Part shown: positions 34,273 to 43,972 of the stretch, piece by piece
How the letters are laid out: each line of letters opens with the position of its first letter
How positions within the stretch are numbered: position 1 is the stretch's first letter
Source: Aurelia coerulea
Taxonomy: Eukaryota; Cnidaria; Scyphozoa; Semaeostomeae; Ulmaridae
Reading direction: 5' to 3'
DNA: 64,000 nucleotides
Assembly (NCBI GenBank): GCA_039566865.1
Contig: CM076947.1
Span: 6,889,501 to 6,953,500, forward strand
Notes under the pieces: model-generated
What the model was told of the DNA's origin: nothing
The model's input: only the letters and a program-made list of their open reading frames with translations
The model's database searches: none
Made by a program: the position numbers and the translations under genes

Positions 34273-35784
34273 TTAATCATCATCATCAAAGAGGGCCTTT
34301 TGAAGAGCACGTACAATGGGTAACATAACACTTCTAAAGTCTTTAGTGTTTTTCATGTTATTGTACAAATGCTTAATCTTTCTTTCCAAAAACGAATTGA
34401 GAGCTTCTATAGCATTGTCATCGTCTTCAGGATCCTGAACACCAATAAGAGCATATCGAGCAGTATCAATGCTAATACCAAGTTGTGACAGGATCAGAGA
34501 GTAAAATCTATCAAAGCCACCAGCTTGAAAGACTTGATTTACGTATGCAGCATGAAAGAAGAAAAACTTGCTAAAATCAACCATTAAGCAATCAACTTTG
34601 TGATCTTTCACCACGGGAGTTTCTACGTGTTCCAGCAAACTTTCCTTGAAGGAACGTCCTTCTGCAACATGATTGCTTATTATTGCCATTTCATGCTCAC
34701 AAGAAGGGCAGTATTGTTTGGTTTTATCCATTATGATCTGTAGGATTAACCGAGAATGGGCTTCATTGATGCGCTTCAGATATTCAGCCTTTTCATTTCT
34801 TTCTTCTTCTGTAGGAGTAAGACCATGCACCACACATTGAGTCATCATTTCCCTTGCCATTTCATCCTTTGGCTCATACAGACTCCAATTATTTTCAGCA
34901 TCATGACTCAATCCTGCTGCTATTCCTCCATGTTCAGCATGTCTTTTTGCTTCTTCTTCATCTTCAGGATCCTTGACTATTCTTGAATGAAGCATGCGCT
35001 TTGATCTATCAAGCTGAATTGACTTGGGTTTCTTTGACGGAGTTGGTGAAGCGTCGTCGACTTCGTCAATTGGAACTGATCTCTTCAAGGATGCTTCTAT
35101 ACCTTCATCTCTCTCCTCTTCCCTTTCTTCTCCTTTTTGCTCTTTCTTTTCTTCTCCTTTTTCCTCTTCCTTTTCTTCTCCTTTTTCCTCTTTCTTTTCT
35201 TCTCCTCCTTTCCAAGACGTCTTTCCAAACAATTCCGTCGTCAGCGCATAATCTGATTGCATCTTCTTTATGGTTTCATCCCTCAATGAAATGTTGATTT
35301 TGCTTGGTCTTGCACCATCTTCGTAAGGATTTCCTTGTTTGTCAACAAAGTTCCATCGATTTAAAGAAACAGCATGTCTGAAAATTCTTTCTTCCAGTGG
35401 AACTTCATTTGAACTTGAAGAGCAAACTTTATGTTCCATCAAAATCTTGTGCTTCGTTGACCTTTCAATTTCCAACGTCTGCAAACTCAAAAAACTAACG
35501 CACTTTCCACCATATGGTTTTTCCTTGAGCAAATGACGATTCTTTTCAACGATCATCTTGGGATCTACTTCGAAGTTTAACGCTTGAAGGTGAGTTAGCA
35601 AAGCCTGCATTCCTTCCTTACTCAAAATGATCTTCTTTGAATCACCTCGAAGCTTGGCGTCTTTGATCTCGCTCAATTGATATCCATCGGGTGTATTTGC
35701 TCGTTTGCTTTTAATCCTTTCGATCGTAAATACAGCACTTCCCAAAGTACCAAAGGTTATCGTGTTTTCAAACAGTACAGGCAT
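34273..35784 (-). CDS. Unrecognised 503-codon intronless ORF with a Lys/Glu repeat
   Basis: ATG at 35784, stop at 34273. Residues 1-190 look globular (mixed strands and helices). About 190-225 is an EEKKEEKGEEKEEEK-type repeat. About 235-262 is a Ser/Pro/Lys linker (DDASPTPSKKPKSI), and the rest is helical with a possible zinc pair (YCPSCEH) near 370. The C-terminus is a run of Asp. No family recognised. A TATA box (35863-35869, minus TATAAAA) lies about 80 bases before the ATG and a four-unit TTATCC array lies just upstream of that, so this is very likely a real expressed gene. It follows the 197-codon ORF at 163 bases. Confidence 0.7.
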   Translation of the reverse strand: MPVLFENTITFGTLGSAVFTIERIKSKRANTPDGYQLSEIKDAKLRGDSKKIILSKEGMQALLTHLQALNFEVDPKMIVEKNRHLLKEKPYGGKCVSFLSLQTLEIERSTKHKILMEHKVCSSSSNEVPLEERIFRHAVSLNRWNFVDKQGNPYEDGARPSKINISLRDETIKKMQSDYALTTELFGKTSWKGGEEKKEEKGEEKEEEKGEEKKEQKGEEREEERDEGIEASLKRSVPIDEVDDASPTPSKKPKSIQLDRSKRMLHSRIVKDPEDEEEAKRHAEHGGIAAGLSHDAENNWSLYEPKDEMAREMMTQCVVHGLTPTEEERNEKAEYLKRINEAHSRLILQIIMDKTKQYCPSCEHEMAIISNHVAEGRSFKESLLEHVETPVVKDHKVDCLMVDFSKFFFFHAAYVNQVFQAGGFDRFYSLILSQLGISIDTARYALIGVQDPEDDDNAIEALNSFLERKIKHLYNNMKNTKDFRSVMLPIVRALQKALFDDDD

Positions 35785-35862
35785 TTTGTTCTTCTTCTCC
35801 TTTCTTTTACCTTCACAAGTTGATGATGCTTACAAAGTGCAAGTGTCCAAAACCCCTCTTGC

Positions 35863-35952
35863 TTTTATATCCTTCATCTTATCTGCGAACGAAATTTATC
35901 CAAGAACGAAACTTATCCAAGAACGAAATTTATCCAAGAACGAAATTTATCC
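35863..35952 (-). promoter_or_regulatory. TATA box plus 4 x 17-bp GGATAA array for the 503-codon ORF
   Basis: TTATCC starts at 35896, 35913, 35930 and 35947, exactly 17 bases apart, with AAGAACGAAAT between. On the coding (minus) strand these read GGATAA and lie upstream of TATAAAA (35863-35869). The last box overlaps the 3' end of the 197-codon ORF. Confidence 0.7.
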
Positions 35953-36540
35953 AAACAACAACTTTACCATCAACAGCGGTGTTCCAATGAATGCTACAAA
36001 ATCTAAAAACCTTTCAAACATTCCACTGTCTTCACTTGCAAAGTCATTGGTAAAGTTTCTGACACTTCGTTCTTCCAACACCTTTTCGATCATTATAACA
36101 TTGTTGCACAAAATTACAAAGTCCTTGTGAAGCGTTTGATTCATAACTTTCCTTAAGAACACAAACCACATCGTCATTCTTCCGTGATTATATGCAAATG
36201 AAGGAAAATCACCTTCTTCGTCTTTTTCCTTTGTCAAGGAAGAAAACACCTTTCTCAAAGAATCACACATCCATTCCATTCGATTTATTTGAAACTTGTT
36301 AGCTTCCAAAAAGTTCCCCGCCAAAGTTTTGCACGTTTCCTCTGAACTATTTTCCAAACATGAATTCCACAAAAATTCAAACCTTTGGATGCTTCGTTCG
36401 CATTCTTCCATTGGTAAATCATTTATCAATTGATCGCAAACACCTTGCATAAGTCTAACGGATTCATTGCATGCTACCTTAGAATTAAAAAATTTCAAGG
36501 CAGAAACTAGACACACTTCATTTGAGATCTTCATCATCAT
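35947..36540 (-). CDS. Unrecognised 197-codon intronless ORF
   Basis: ATG at 36540, stop at 35947. A helical protein with nine or so cysteines scattered through the first half, an aromatic stretch (MTMWFVFLRKV) and a hydrophobic C-terminus (DFVAFIGTPLLMVKLLFG) that could be a membrane or amphipathic anchor. No domain recognised. It lies 80 bases downstream of the 283-codon ORF on the same strand with no box array in between, so the two may share a transcript. Confidence 0.6.
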   Translation of the reverse strand: MMMKISNEVCLVSALKFFNSKVACNESVRLMQGVCDQLINDLPMEECERSIQRFEFLWNSCLENSSEETCKTLAGNFLEANKFQINRMEWMCDSLRKVFSSLTKEKDEEGDFPSFAYNHGRMTMWFVFLRKVMNQTLHKDFVILCNNVIMIEKVLEERSVRNFTNDFASEDSGMFERFLDFVAFIGTPLLMVKLLFG

Positions 36541-36620
36541 TTTAAATCAATCTTCTCAATTTCATAATTAATAAGCAGTTACTTCTACACTACAATGAAG
36601 GATAACTCAATAACTAATTT

Positions 36621-37472
36621 TCAAGCCTTACACGACGGATAAAACGTGGCATATTCGATAATACATCTTTTTAACAATCGACCTCTCGACACTACAATTA
36701 ACTTTGGGCAAGTAAAAAAGTCACGTCTAATAACACCAGTTAAGCTACATAGTCTTCCAGTTTCGCATAGTTCTCGCAATCTAAAAATCCCAAGTTTTGA
36801 CATTCGGTTTGGAGGCATGCACACCACAATAACTTCCTCTCCTCCATAACATGGCAAATCGTTCAATCCTTTCATTACAAAAATAGACGTTGTCTTTGCT
36901 TTAATCATTTGCATTACCAACGCCTCTTGAGTCAATGCATTTGCTTCCACGAAAACATCGTAACAGTTAACCCAAATGTACTTTTCAGATTTGGATAGCA
37001 AGCTTTGTGTACTTTGCATCAAAATGACTTCATTGAAAATGTCAGGTTCTGACTGTATAGTGTCAATTATCGTTGGAAAAATAGTCGTCGAAATTGATGA
37101 CGCTTCACACGTCAATGGAATTAATGGCGAATCAATTGATGGTACTTCATTCGATGAATTTGACGACGCTTGATTCGATTGATCGGTGTCGTTTCCTTCT
37201 TGAATTCTTGTGTCAGAAGTGAACATCTCATCTAACGTTTTTAAAGCATCTTGAATTGGCATTGCATTGCCAGCATCAAACAGCTCAAACATCTCGCCTA
37301 AAACATTAAAGGAGGAGTCTTGAGTCGTCAATGCATTGGCGTTGTCGAAAAATTCACTAGGTGGAAACAGCTCATCTAAAACATTTGTTTCGTCTTGAGT
37401 TGACATTACATTGGTGTTCATCATCGTCATTGAAGAAATGTATGCAGTCTCGTCTGTAATGCTTATCTGCAA
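36621..37472 (-). CDS. Unrecognised 283-codon intronless ORF
   Basis: The frame opens at 37472 and ends at 36621; methionines at residues 1, 16 and 17 are alternative starts. The first 110 residues contain three diverged copies of an acidic LDELF/LGEMFELFD/LDEMF-type motif, each after an A(L/M)-QD segment, like short transcription-activation or protein-docking peptides. A Ser/Thr/Asn-rich linker follows, then a compact C-terminal domain (about 165-283) with CYDVFVEANALTQ, VMKGLND and CPKLIVVSRGR. No family recognised. The 7 x 17-bp TTATCC array lies 141-259 bases upstream. Confidence 0.62.
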   Translation of the reverse strand: MQISITDETAYISSMTMMNTNVMSTQDETNVLDELFPPSEFFDNANALTTQDSSFNVLGEMFELFDAGNAMPIQDALKTLDEMFTSDTRIQEGNDTDQSNQASSNSSNEVPSIDSPLIPLTCEASSISTTIFPTIIDTIQSEPDIFNEVILMQSTQSLLSKSEKYIWVNCYDVFVEANALTQEALVMQMIKAKTTSIFVMKGLNDLPCYGGEEVIVVCMPPNRMSKLGIFRLRELCETGRLCSLTGVIRRDFFTCPKLIVVSRGRLLKRCIIEYATFYPSCKA

Positions 37473-37612
37473 ACGAAGCTTAATAAATAGTCAATCGAAT
37501 TCGACGTTCTACACTTCGAATGTTGACTCCTCCCTACTTCATTCGAAAGCTAAGCCTTTAATTCGAAAGTCAAATGCGATGTTCGCGGATTTCGAACGTT
37601 CACTCCGCCCAT

Positions 37613-37731
37613 CTTATCCATCATCGAATCTTATCCATCATCGAATCTTATCCATCATCGAGTCTTATCCTTTATCGAATCTTATCCTTTATCGAATCTT
37701 ATCCTTTATCGAATCTTATCCTTTATCAAAC
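37613..37731 (-). promoter_or_regulatory. 7 x 17-bp GGATAA array upstream of the 283-codon ORF
   Basis: CTTATCC starts at 37613, 37630, 37647, 37664, 37681, 37698 and 37715, an exact 17-base period. The spacer is ATCATCGAAT in the first units and TTTATCGAAT in the last ones. Between array and ORF are four further TTCGAA-type palindromes (37530-37602). No canonical TATA box was found in that gap. Confidence 0.72.
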
Positions 37732-37999
37732 TTACTTGCGGTAATTTTTCCAGAAAAAAAAATTTCCAGAAAAATTACACGCAAGTAAAATGAATATCAT
37801 GATAGAAACACACTAAAAAAAATGCACAATTATAACCTTCATGTCATCATTGAACGAAATAAATTCATCACCAACTTATCAATGTTTCTCTTAAACCAAT
37901 TTCTTTCATTAAACTTGTCTTTCTTTCTTCTTTCGCTTGCCTTCTTTGCGAAACAACCAGCCCAACGCTTAATCTTGCATTGTCCACGTAAAAACATCT

Positions 38000-38275
38000 T
38001 CATTCAAGATCAGTCAAGGTGAGTCTTCGCTTCTTATTTCTATTACTCGTTTCTGCGATGTTCTTCTTCTTAACTTCCGTTGATACCTTACTAGAATCTG
38101 AAGTCGGAATAGGGGTAGCCTTTAATACTTTTTTCGTTGTGTTCATTCCTTTTTCTTGAATCACTGCGCTTCCGTCTTGAAAAATCCTAACGCACGAAGG
38201 ATTTTCAGAAGAAGAAAAAAATACTACACCGCCAGTAATATTCACTGTAAACTTTGATGACTCATGTGAAGACAT
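38000..38275 (-). CDS. Unrecognised 91-codon ORF, basic C-terminus
   Basis: ATG at 38275, stop at 38000. The N-terminal half predicts beta strands (FTVNITGGVVFFSS, CVRIFQDGSAVI); the C-terminal half is Lys-rich and ends in NRNKKRRLTLTDLE, a likely nuclear-localisation segment. It has its own TATA box (38325-38331, minus TATAAAG) about 50 bases upstream and a 3-unit TTATC array directly beyond that. No family recognised. Confidence 0.6.
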   Translation of the reverse strand: MSSHESSKFTVNITGGVVFFSSSENPSCVRIFQDGSAVIQEKGMNTTKKVLKATPIPTSDSSKVSTEVKKKNIAETSNRNKKRRLTLTDLE

Positions 38276-38324
38276 TACGAGACATTAACTGTTCAAAAAT
38301 AAATGATCAAACTTTGTTAGCATC

Positions 38325-38391
38325 CTTTATAAGCCAAATTTTGACTTATCCTTAACGTTAAAACTTTATCCTCATCGTTAAATCATTATCT
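38325..38391 (-). promoter_or_regulatory. TATA box plus 3 x 20-bp GATAA array for the 91-codon ORF
   Basis: TTATC starts at 38346, 38366 and 38386, exactly 20 bases apart, each followed by a TTAACGTTA/TCATCGTTA/TTCAACGCTA block. Minus-strand TATAAAG lies at 38331-38325, 15 bases towards the gene. The order array-TATA-ATG repeats the arrangement seen before the 503-codon ORF. Confidence 0.68.
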
Positions 38392-38442
38392 TCAACGCTA
38401 AGCTGAGTAAGAACAAGCATTTCTGTTGCGGAGGAAGCCTCT

Positions 38443-38690
38443 GCGAGGTTTTAAATAATATGGGAATTGTAACTAAGGTAAATACATATCATAATTGCAT
38501 TATAAAAAAAAATTACCACAAAAGGTAAGCAAGTTACATACATTTAAGGTCAAACGTTAATTATGCGAGGTTTTAAAAAATATGGGAATTGTAAATAAGG
38601 TGAATACATATTTTGATCGCGTCAAAAAATTTTTATGATAAGAGATGCACAAGTTATATACATACAAAGCTTACTGCGGAGGAGATCACG
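38443..38690 (+). repeat. 122-bp direct duplication upstream of the RING gene
   Basis: GCGAGGTTTTAAA.AATATGGG starts at 38443 and 38565. Both copies continue with AATTGTAA.TAAGGT.AATACATAT and end with GCA.AAGTTA(C/T)ATACAT. The pair is bracketed by GCGGAGGA (about 38429 and 38680). It covers the interval between the 91-codon ORF and the RING gene, so it may be regulatory or origin-like. Confidence 0.6.
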
Positions 38691-39017
38691 TGATTACTTC
38701 TTTCGCGCCAAAACCCGCTGACGTGATATTAGCTTTTGTTTAGATTTTTTCATTCGCTCATAACTTCTGCTTCAGAAAACATAAAAAAACGTACAAACAC
38801 TCAAACGACAGGTAATTATATTTCCTTGCTTCCTATGATATTTATAAATATTTTTAACACTTACTTATTACATTTAACGTAGATGCTTTTGGTAAAATTT
38901 GGTTATTTAAAGCAGTAGAAACATACAGTTTCTAATGGGTTTTCATATCGAACTTTTAGGCGCTTATTAGCCATCATTACTACACAAACTTATCGCGTTT
39001 TATCTTTTGTTTTATAG

Positions 39018-39922
39018 ATGGAACTATTCCTGACTAGTGCAGAAATGATTTCTGACAATTACGATCGTTCAAGACGCCAAAGACTTCGCATGAAGCAACT
39101 AGTTATGCGATACTTAGATGAAGATTATAGGCGAATGAATGCTGAAGATAACAAAAGAAGTAAGTAACTTTCAAGTACTTTGTTGAATTTAAATACTCAG
39201 CTCCAAACTCAAAACTTTTACAACATGTTAGAACTGTATTTTTAAGATTAATGTTTTCCTTTGTAGAACAAAGAGACATAAAATTGGCCCACCGACAGAT
39301 GATGCGACACGTCAAACTCATGAAATCACGAGTGAGGCCTTGCACTTCATCAGCTACTGAGTGCCAGATATGTTTGGATGTAATGACAGAGTATGGTTGT
39401 GAGTTGGAGTGTGGGCATACATTCCACGGAGAATGTCTCCATGAATGGTTAACAACGAGGATAGAAGACACGATTCCCTCAACTTGTCCTCTCTGTCGAG
39501 AACCGGTTCAGCTCCTAACTGCCGAACCTGTCCTTATACGTGCAGTTTCAGAGGCTGGCACTCAAACTGAGGAAGTGTCAAATCCAACTGCTTCGAATGC
39601 AAGCGTTGACGCTAATGCAGCTCGAGCAGTTGGAGGTGAAGCTTCCTCAGACGAGAATGCCATCCCTGCAACAAGAGAAACTATAAGGGCAGGTTTGGCA
39701 CGTTTAAGAGCGATGGGCCGAGGACGAGGTAGAGCAGTTGAGTTGGCACGGTTAATGGTGCGCAATTGGTCTGCCTCGACTCGACCACGTCAAGTTGGTC
39801 TGCCTCGGCCTACTCTCGTCAGAGAGGCCCCGTTGAGGGATATAACGAACGAAGAACCACAAGTGGTCGTGGAGAGGATGATTGTGAGTGACAATTCTTC
39901 ACAAAGTGAAGGCGAACAATGA
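39018..39922 (+). CDS. RING-H2 finger protein, at least two coding exons
   Basis: Exon 39018-39159 begins with ATG directly after a TTTTATAG acceptor. It joins exon 39267-39922 through an intron with GTAAGT and TTTGTAG ends and an exact phase match (about 265 codons). A 5' UTR exon probably ends at CGACAG|GTAATT near 38811. The RING reads CQIC, then CELECGHTFHGECLHEWL and CPLC (C3H2C3 type), the active part of E3 ubiquitin ligases. The C-terminal half is rich in A, R, S and G (MGRGRGRAVELARLM) and has no recognised domain. It is divergent from the ORF series on the minus strand. It differs from the RING gene at 12032 in spacing and C-terminus. Confidence 0.8.
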
Positions 39923-40200
39923 ACGATGATATGGTTGTGATATAGTTGTGATATAGTTGTGATATACTTTAAAAAATAAAATAAAAAAAAATATAGTTTA
40001 AATTCAGAAAATAATTCAAATTCAAAAAAAAAATAAATACATAAATAATTCAGATTTAGAAACAATTCAGATTTAGAAAATACATAAATAATTCAGATTT
40101 AGATACAATTCAGATTTAGAAAACAATTCAGAAAATCAGAGTTCTACTTACGATATGTTGTTTCTTCCTAAATATTTTATTCTTGCGGTATGCGATTCTT

Positions 40201-40320
40201 GATGGATAACTTATCTCTGTGGATCAACTCTTATCTTCATGGATAAACTCTTATCTTCATGGATAACCTCTTATCCATACAGATAACCTCTTATCCATAC
40301 AGATAACCTCTTATCCAAGG
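40201..40320. promoter_or_regulatory. 6 x 20-bp TTATC/GATAA array at the island edge
   Basis: TTATC starts at 40211, 40231, 40251, 40271, 40291 and 40311, a perfect 20-base period. From the third unit on, each TTATC is preceded by GATAAC(C/T)TC or GATAAACTC, giving inverted GATAA...TTATC pairs. No ORF starts next to it; it may mark the edge of the island or the promoter of a lost gene. Confidence 0.65.
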
Positions 40321-40373
40321 TCAAGGGACCTGGGACCGAGCGCGGTTTACGGTGTAATATTCTCTGTAATACA

Positions 40374-40602
40374 CTACTCATAATCATCAAATGCCTGAAA
40401 TGACAGGGACTTAACAAATGATGATTTTTTACTGACTTTCCCAGACTTTTCAAGATCTTTAAAGTGTGGATGATCAGCATGGTAGCTTGCATAAACATAC
40501 AGCTCTATGCATGTCAAGGCTCTAAGACAATTTGCCAAGGATTCATCTCCAATCAAAGCAATCGAGCAATCATTATACAAACAATTGCCTTTTCCAGTAG
40601 CT
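40374..40602 (-). CDS. OTU-like cysteine-protease exon (fragment)
   Basis: After a TATCTTTGTAG acceptor the minus-strand frame reads ATGKGNCLYNDCSIALIGDE, then LRALTCIELYVYASYHADHP. The G-NCL-N--S motif with following L...T-IEL is the N-terminal catalytic part of OTU-type deubiquitinating proteases found in multi-copy invertebrate genes. Stop at 40374; a GTAGTG just before could be a donor. Only one exon is visible, so this is a gene piece whose other exons were lost or lie outside the recognisable DNA. Confidence 0.55.
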
Positions 40603-41139
40603 CTACAAAGATAAAAAAGTATCCTTAGCAAGAATTGCAAACCCACAAATGCTTTGAATTATTTTGAATGAAAGAAAGCATCTTGACACAGAAACTAAAC
40701 CAGAAACATGAGATTATCTTATACAGTAGTTATGTGATGGAATACCTGAAGCTGATTTTTGCTCAGTAAAATGACAAACACTTTTTGCAGTTTATGTCTG
40801 TGTTTTTAGCCTTTGATCCACTTTGACAATTCTGCACCCTCAAGACATGTGCTGAAGCTGTAAACCGTATACCCCTGTTTTTAATCACCAACTAAATTCC
40901 AGCTGAAGTAAATTTCAAACTATTTCAGCTCTTGGTTCAACATTTTATCAGTACTGTGTTTGAGAAGCACTAGGCAACTTTCAAAAGCAAAATTAATCAA
41001 CCTCTTGGCAAAGTTGTTGTTGTTTAACCTTTACTCTTGAGCAAAATTTCACTTTAATGCATATCTTGACCACTATAAAACTCTTTCCTTCCAAAATAAT
41101 GTGATGTATGTCAAGAAACAAATAATGATGAACTTTCAG

Positions 41140-41412
41140 GATGATGAACTTGCAGAGGATCTGCCAAAGTTGCGACAGAACGACATCAGCCAAGGCCAAT
41201 TGAATTGTCACGGGAGCTTTGGCTCTGTGATGCTGGCCTCACTACAGCAAGACTCGGCGGGGAGGAAGAAAGGAGGGCAGATTGCGATAAAAGCAGCCAC
41301 ATGATATCACAGGCGTACAGGCCACGAAAGAGAACTTTTGAAGGAGGCGAAATTGCTGCAGAAACTTAATGGGCACAAAACATTGTTGGTTTTTTGGGAA
41401 TCTGTACAAGCC
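41140..41412 (+). pseudogene. Protein-kinase N-lobe exon with an in-frame stop
   Basis: The exon follows an AACTTTCAG acceptor. It has a glycine loop (HGSFGSVMLA; the first Gly of the loop is replaced), the ATP-binding lysine block (QIAIKAAT), then TGA at 41302, and in the same frame ELLKEAKLLQKLNGH, the helix C with its glutamate. A single nonsense codon thus breaks the kinase fold. The remaining lobes are absent nearby. Confidence 0.6.
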
Positions 41413-41984
41413 CAATCTTTTCTATTGTACAAGAATATGCGAGAAAGAAGTGAGCTCATTGGGGATGGCTTTTATTTCCCCACCCTAGTGCTAGTTTCTG
41501 ATAAACAAGTTTCTTATGAAAATCGCGTGGCTGAATGAAAATCAATTATCACGCTTTGAGAACAAACATACAATGCGTTTCAATTCAGTCTTTTCATTAT
41601 AATCCTCCAGGGGCACTTAACTGTTGAACTGAAGTGAGAAGGAAAAAATCGGGGATTCCCAAGGAAAACACGGAATGATTTAGAAAACACGGAATGATTT
41701 GAGAAAACACAGAATGGTGCTCGAAAACTCACTGGATTTTCTTGATTTTCTCACCGGCACAGCATTATTTAAAAGCAAACTTAACGCGCCATTGATGTTT
41801 CAGAAACAAATTCCATATTTTTAATGGGTATTCCATCATTCCATTCCATCATTCCATATTCCGTGTTTTAAAGATAGCCATCAAACTAGTGTGAATCAAG
41901 AATCAAGAGTTCACTTCACTGTAAACCAGCAACAAGTCGCCAACGGTATCAACCTTCAGAAAACGGCCTTTGTAAATCACCAAC

Positions 41985-42245
41985 ATGGCAGATAAAGATC
42001 AAAAGCAAGAGCAAGTAACAGTACCAAACTTGAAGAGGACGGATTCCTCGACAATAGATCCACCAAAGCCATGGACTCAAATAAAGTTCATCCAAGAGAT
42101 AACACCTATTTTGAAGAAGCATGAGGAATCACTGAAGCGGAAAAGGGAAAATGAAGATAAATATCTGGAGACTGAACTAAAAGGGCTTGAGCCCAAACTG
42201 CAAAAGAAAAACAACGAGGAATTTGTTAGATACGTGTTTTACTAA
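41985..42245 (+). CDS. Small charged ORF, possible coiled coil
   Basis: 86 codons from ATG 41985. Residues 30-80 are rich in K and E with heptad-like leucines (EITPILKKHEESLKRKRENE). The last few codons lie in the dispersed repeat starting about 42228, so the natural 3' end is probably lost. No family recognised. Confidence 0.3.
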   Translation: MADKDQKQEQVTVPNLKRTDSSTIDPPKPWTQIKFIQEITPILKKHEESLKRKRENEDKYLETELKGLEPKLQKKNNEEFVRYVFY

Positions 42246-42388
42246 GAAAACGAAAAACGACTATTCTCAATTTTTCCAACCCCCCCCCGATTGTTCCAGC
42301 CCCCCCGATTATTATTATATTGAACCATTTCCAACCCCCCCGATTATTCTCACCCCCCCGTTTATTCGGTACTTGAGAGTAATATGAT
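42228..42388 (+). repeat. Dispersed repeat, copy 2 (partner at 23786-23953)
   Basis: Same order of blocks as the partner: AGATACGTGTTTTA, GATTGTTCC after C runs, ATTATATTGAACCATTTCC, and CGTTTATTCGGTACTTGAGAGTA. This copy is unusually rich in homopolymer C. Confidence 0.6.
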
Positions 42389-42473
42389 ACAGGAACAAGT
42401 AAAAATAAAGTTATGAATAGTTTCTTAAATTATATATATTTCCCCATTTTTGGTGATCTGAGATTTGAGTTTC

Positions 42474-42525
42474 GTATAGGCCCGGCGGGTCCACTTCTAT
42501 GTAAGAATTGTAACCATGAGAGTCT
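42474..42525 (+). repeat. Inverted dispersed repeat (partner 54556-54602)
   Basis: The block GGGTCCACTTCTATG.AAGAATTGTAACCATGA occurs here and as reverse complement at 54556-54602. Both lie outside the large nested transposon (43973-53818), 1.4 kb to its left and 0.7 kb to its right. Confidence 0.6.
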
Positions 42526-42749
42526 ACAAAATCTAGGAGAAAGGGTCTGGAATTTGTGAAAAATCTAGGACATAGAATCTAGAAAAAAAGGTTCCTTTTT
42601 AAAAATATTTCCTAGAGTTTTGTAAAAAGGGTCAAATATCAATATATTAAAATCTATTGATATCAAATGTGGTAAATTTGTGAAAAGATGCACGCAACAC
42701 TCATCAACAAGACTATAATAGATTCATTGCACTGCACACACTCAACAAT

Positions 42750-43033
42750 AACATTTATCAGTTGATCAAAAATCAACAGATGGAGTTAAACCAGAGGGTC
42801 CAGTTTTGTTTGGTGTAATATTTCAAACTTGTGGCTTTCTCGGAAGATATAAGCAATGGGAGATAGATTCATTGGTTCTTAATGTCTGCAAAAAACAGCT
42901 TGAAAGTCCTTTATTACAAAAGATCGGGGAAGAAGTTTTGTGGTACTTTATTCTCTCACATTCAAAAGCCATAACTGACGCTTCAAAACCAATTCATCTC
43001 CCATTGCATATATCTATTTTCCAAGAAAGTTAA
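42750..43033 (+). other. Unrecognised open frame, about 94 codons
   Basis: An open frame after TAA reads KPEGPVLFGVIFQTCGFLGR and on to a stop at 43033. No ATG near its start and no domain recognised. It may be an exon remnant. Confidence 0.2.
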
Positions 43034-43972
43034 AAGGTTGAGATAAAGCAACAAGCTCATTTCATTGTTGGTAACAAACATGTAATCTTCTTTATTTAAT
43101 ACAGAACACAATTGCCAAATTGTTTTTGTTTACAACTTCAATGATCAGTTTGTCTATATTTCCCTGTGGTATGCAACTCTTGCTTTGGTTTTTTGGCCTG
43201 AAGGGATTAGAAATTATTATCAGTGTTGCAATTTGCCTCAGATACAAAACTTAGACATGAATATGGTAAAAATATAGCTTCTGACTAAATCTGACACAAA
43301 GAAAGGCCTAAGTGCTTAAATTAAATGAATGTAGGCTGGAACGAGGAGACTTTCATTATTCTTGGTGAATATGCTGTTGGCTGGCCATGGCCTGCTACCT
43401 GTAAACTTACATTTTCTTCAATTCTTCAACTTAAATTTTCTTATCATTTCCAAGAAGGCTGAGAAAGAAAGGGCTTACCATTTCTGCTTCATCCAAGGTG
43501 CATGTCGATTTGCCAAGTAGATGAGTTGATTGTGAATTGTGAACACAAAACACAAGCAACAACAACCATTACTAACAACAACAACCACAGCAAAATTGTC
43601 TCTTCGACAACCAATCATGTCAGCAATATTTCATTTATTCCAAAACAATTTTTATTGTTTGTTTTCTACCAAAGTCTCGAACTTCTGCTTTGTTTTCATA
43701 TGAAAATATAAACTTTTCAACACCATCTGTAGATTAGGTCGGATTAGGAGGGGTTTTTTAGATTTCAGAAGGCATATTTTCAATAAGAGGCTGGCCTCCT
43801 CTGGGCTATTTGGCGGGAAAAAGTTTTTGCTGAATCCGAGAATAATGATCATGGATCAAATCAAGGCATTGTAATGTCTAAAAAGATCTATTATCTGATG
43901 AGAAGTGGCTGTGGTACTACTATGGTAAGAAACACTTATGTTTGTGTCTTTTCACACACTCTCTGTTCATAT

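Noticed and set aside
35100..35215. Lys/Glu repeat of the 503-codon ORF as a leucine-rich frame on the plus strand (34983-35297)
   Set aside because: The plus-strand frame is the mirror of the low-complexity K/E codons; promoter signals support the minus-strand gene.
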